DNA of 7,850 bases from Spirochaetaceae bacterium (GTDB taxonomy: Bacteria > Spirochaetota > Spirochaetia > B11-G9): contig JAUVLL010000146.1 in assembly GCA_030600745.1 (NCBI GenBank), positions 1-7,850 of the forward strand, written 5' to 3'. The notes under the pieces were generated by a model, which ran no database searches, was not told the origin of the DNA, and saw only the letters and a program-made list of their open reading frames with translations. The translations under genes were made by a program, and so were the position numbers. This document shows, piece after piece, positions 5,528 to 7,850 of the stretch; position 1 is the stretch's first letter, and each line of letters begins with the position of its first letter.

Positions 5528-6596
5528 CAGGGTTTATGTTCTTTATCAGAATACAAAGTATCTCTTTTTCGGAGGAATAGACTATCACAGGTTTTCTACT
5601 AATCCATTAATACTTAAAGAGTTGGCAGATACTGGAAACATGTACGGAATCACCTCTTCGGGATCCCGTACAACTACTGGCAATCATAATATTTTCCACA
5701 AACTGGAAGAAAGTATCGCTGATTTTCTAGAGGCGGAATCAGCTATTGTATTTTCTTCAGGCTACTTATCAAATACAATTATGCTTGAAGGAATAAAGGA
5801 GCAGGTAGATAGATTCTTTATTGATGATATTTCACATTCAAGTTTAAAAATGGCTGTCAGGTTAACTGATAAACCAGTTCATTATTACAGGCATATAAAT
5901 GCTGAAAGTTTGAAAAATACTATTAAAGATAATATAAAACCTGGTGAAATACCTTTCATAGCAACAGATGGCGTTTTCCCTGCCAGAGGAGAAGTGCCGC
6001 CGCTAAAAGAGTATGAGAAAATTATCACTGAATACGGAGGGAAAATCCTTCTTGACGATGCACATGCTATTGGAACACTTGGAGTTACAGGAAAAGGAAG
6101 CTGGGAACAGGAAAGCATCTCAAGAAAAAATGTACATCAAACAGGTTCCATGAGTAAGGGATTCGGTATTTTTGGTGGTTTTATTGCCGATACAGAAAAT
6201 ACAATTCAGGCTATTAGAGATAAAAGCAGTGCATTTTGCGGAAGTTCATGTATACCATTGCCTATTGCTGCAGCAGTAATAAAATCATTGTCAATATTAA
6301 AAGAAAATCCCTTTTTAATCCAAAATCTTCAGAAAAAATCGATAGACTTCAAAGAGCAACTAAGTAAATTGGGAATAAACCTTCCTGTTTCACCATCACC
6401 AATAATATCTGTCACATTTTATGATAAGAAGAAAAATGATCGTTTGAAAGATAAACTTATTGAAAATAGAATTTATCCTTCTTTTAGTGATTATCCAGGT
6501 GCTCCCGAAGGAGGGCATTTCCGTTTTGTTCTTTCAAGTTACCATACGGATGAACAGATAAAAAAGTTGTATGATGTTATTGTGTCTTCTTTATGA
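5499..6596 (+). CDS. PLP-dependent enzyme of the alpha-oxoamine synthase family (AONS/KBL-like)
   Basis: This 365-residue cytoplasmic enzyme belongs to fold-type I PLP enzymes of the 8-amino-7-oxononanoate synthase / 2-amino-3-ketobutyrate CoA ligase family, which typically condense an amino acid with an acyl-CoA or run the reverse cleavage. Visible motifs: 'SSGSRTTTGNH' at 53-63, 'SSGYLSNT' near 88-95, 'SHSS' replacing the usual 'NHAS', 'DDAHAIG' at 186-192 (the acidic and histidine residues that hold the cofactor), the Schiff-base lysine K220 in 'GSMSKGFG', and a C-terminal 'HFRFVLSSYHT' with carboxylate-binding arginine 342. The usual 'GVFSMDGD' is 'GVFPARGE' (158-165), a clear departure. 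It is shorter than most family members (about 385-400). No bioF partners or threonine dehydrogenase gene is nearby, so neither biotin synthesis nor threonine breakdown is supported by context. It lies 112 bp behind dctM, probably in the same transcript. The reaction is unknown. Confidence 0.85.
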   Translation: MLGPQLEFINRVYVLYQNTKYLFFGGIDYHRFSTNPLILKELADTGNMYGITSSGSRTTTGNHNIFHKLEESIADFLEAESAIVFSSGYLSNTIMLEGIKEQVDRFFIDDISHSSLKMAVRLTDKPVHYYRHINAESLKNTIKDNIKPGEIPFIATDGVFPARGEVPPLKEYEKIITEYGGKILLDDAHAIGTLGVTGKGSWEQESISRKNVHQTGSMSKGFGIFGGFIADTENTIQAIRDKSSAFCGSSCIPLPIAAAVIKSLSILKENPFLIQNLQKKSIDFKEQLSKLGINLPVSPSPIISVTFYDKKKNDRLKDKLIENRIYPSFSDYPGAPEGGHFRFVLSSYHTDEQIKKLYDVIVSSL

Positions 6597-6670
6597 AGTG
6601 AATAACCGTTTACTGACTTTTATTAATGATTGAGTATGAGTTTATTTTTAACTTCTTACCGGAGGCAGTT

Positions 6671-7850
6671 ATGACATATAAAGAAATAATCAGGATGAAA
6701 CCGGCAGTAGTCTGGGATCAATTTTATAAAATCTCACAAATTCCCAGATGCTCAACTGAAGAAGAGCGAATTCTTTCCTATCTAAAAGAGTTTAGCAAAA
6801 AAAATAATCTTTCGTATAAACAGGACAAAGCAGGAAATATATGTATTAAAAAACCTGCAACCCCCGGCATGGAGAATCAGTTAGGTATTGTTCTTCAGGG
6901 ACATGTAGATATGGTTTGTGAAAAAAATGCCGGGACACAACACAATTTTTCAACCGACCCCATTAAACTCCTCCTTCAGGATGGCTGGATTACTGCAGAT
7001 GGTACAACCCTGGGAGCCGATAATGGAATAGCTGTTGCTATGGCACTGGCAGTTATGGAATCCAAAATAATTAAGCATGGCCCCCTGGAAGCTTTATTTA
7101 CAATTGATGAAGAATCTTCATTGAGAGGGGCTTTGGAACTGGATCCTTCAATTATTGATGGTGCTGTACTATTTAATATAGATTCTGAAAAAGAGGGTAT
7201 ATTCTATATAGGCTGTGCAGGAGGAGTAAGCACTATTGGTACCATGGAAGTACTGGAAGAGAGTACACCGATTGGGCAGATAACCTATCGCCTCCTGGTC
7301 ACTGGTCTTAAGGGTGGTCACTCTGGAATGGAAATCCATAAAGAAAGAGGGAATGCTGTATCCATAGCAGCAAGAATTCTTAAAGATATAAATTCCAAAA
7401 CATCGGTACAAATCTATAATTTAGATGGTAGTGGACAGTATAATGTTATTCCAAGAGAAATAGTTATATCTTTTACAGCTGCTGATTCTGTAGTAATAGT
7501 TTCTTTAATAAATGAATACAGTAGAATTCTTAAAAAAGAGATCGGGGACATAGAAACAAATCTAAGTATTGAGATAGTAGAAGAAGACATTATACCAAAA
7601 AGAGTTTTTACAAAAGATTTCTCAGACAGGCTGCTTAATCTTCTCTTTTCACTACCCCATGGAGTAATCAAAATGGACCGTAAAATACCGGATCTGGTTG
7701 AAACATCAACAAACCTTGCTTCTGTAACTTTTGAAGATGGAATAATAGAAATTGTAACCAGTCAAAGATCTTCCATCATATCTAAGAATGATGAAATCTC
7801 AAAGAAAATTCGAACTATTATGGAAGCAGGAGGAGCCGAAGTGGAATTCA
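6671..7850 (+). CDS. pepD: Aminoacyl-histidine dipeptidase (Xaa-His dipeptidase, M20 family), runs off right edge
   Basis: An ATG at 6671, with GGAGG 5 nt upstream, opens 393 codons with no stop before the window ends. The protein matches the M20C/PepD family of dinuclear zinc cytosolic peptidases, which cleave Xaa-His dipeptides such as carnosine and a range of other unblocked dipeptides. Motifs in order: 'IPRCSTEEE' near 24-32, 'GHVDMV' at 77-82 (zinc-ligand H78), 'LGADNGIAVA' at 114-123 (bridging D117), 'IDEES' at 145-149 (catalytic E147 and metal-ligand E148), 'NIDSE' at 169-173 (metal-ligand D171), and 'GGHSGMEIH' at 215-223 in the lid domain. The family length is about 480-490, so roughly 90 residues with the last histidine ligand lie outside. 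It starts 74 bp after the PLP enzyme gene, with no clear terminator or strong promoter between, so it is probably co-transcribed and supplies free amino acids. Confidence 0.92.
   Translation, partial: MTYKEIIRMKPAVVWDQFYKISQIPRCSTEEERILSYLKEFSKKNNLSYKQDKAGNICIKKPATPGMENQLGIVLQGHVDMVCEKNAGTQHNFSTDPIKLLLQDGWITADGTTLGADNGIAVAMALAVMESKIIKHGPLEALFTIDEESSLRGALELDPSIIDGAVLFNIDSEKEGIFYIGCAGGVSTIGTMEVLEESTPIGQITYRLLVTGLKGGHSGMEIHKERGNAVSIAARILKDINSKTSVQIYNLDGSGQYNVIPREIVISFTAADSVVIVSLINEYSRILKKEIGDIETNLSIEIVEEDIIPKRVFTKDFSDRLLNLLFSLPHGVIKMDRKIPDLVETSTNLASVTFEDGIIEIVTSQRSSIISKNDEISKKIRTIMEAGGAEVEF

Noticed and set aside
6597..6670. Independent promoter or terminator before pepD
   Set aside because: The 74-bp gap is AT-rich but shows no stem with a T-run and no convincing -35/-10 pair; only the GGAGG ribosome-binding site stands out. 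A lone TATGAG at 6635-6640 is too short to call an activator half-site.

Overview
This AT-rich window carries one divergent gene pair and one apparent co-directional gene cluster. The most likely source is a bacterium of the spirochaete class. The evidence is indirect: the secreted solute-binding protein has a signal-peptide end of the 'FAAGQ' type that is common in spirochaete exported proteins, and the gene at the left edge encodes an N-terminally extended protein that resembles spirochaete-style ribose-phosphate pyrophosphokinase. This assignment is inference, not proof.

Layout: positions 1-274 (minus strand) hold the 5' part of a probable PRPP synthetase gene. A 214-bp divergent intergenic region carries candidate promoters for both directions and a tandem 8-bp repeat. 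Positions 489-2321 encode a sigma-54-dependent enhancer-binding activator with an N-terminal sensory region, a PAS-like region, an AAA+ domain with an intact GAFTGA loop, and a Fis-type helix-turn-helix. The next intergenic region (2322-2498) contains a textbook sigma-54 promoter (TGGCAC-N5-TTGCT). About 100-150 bp upstream of it lies a palindrome plus a repeated half-site, the expected place for the activator's binding sites; the palindrome overlaps the activator's own last codons.

Downstream, on the plus strand, lie a complete tripartite TRAP transporter (periplasmic binding protein 2499-3581, small membrane subunit 3589-4101, large membrane subunit 4103-5386), a possible 36-residue ORF (5417-5527), a divergent alpha-oxoamine-synthase-family PLP enzyme (5499-6596), and an M20-family Xaa-His dipeptidase/PepD that runs off the right edge (6671-7850).

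Reading of the whole: the activator probably senses a small molecule and, with RNA polymerase-sigma-54, switches on import of a carboxylate-type substrate by the TRAP system, with the PLP enzyme and dipeptidase processing the imported compound or related amino-acid material. The substrate cannot be read from the sequence. The combination of a one-component sigma-54 activator, TRAP transporter, AONS-like enzyme and PepD is the most interesting part of the window. No CRISPR array, RNA gene, insertion sequence or phage feature was seen.
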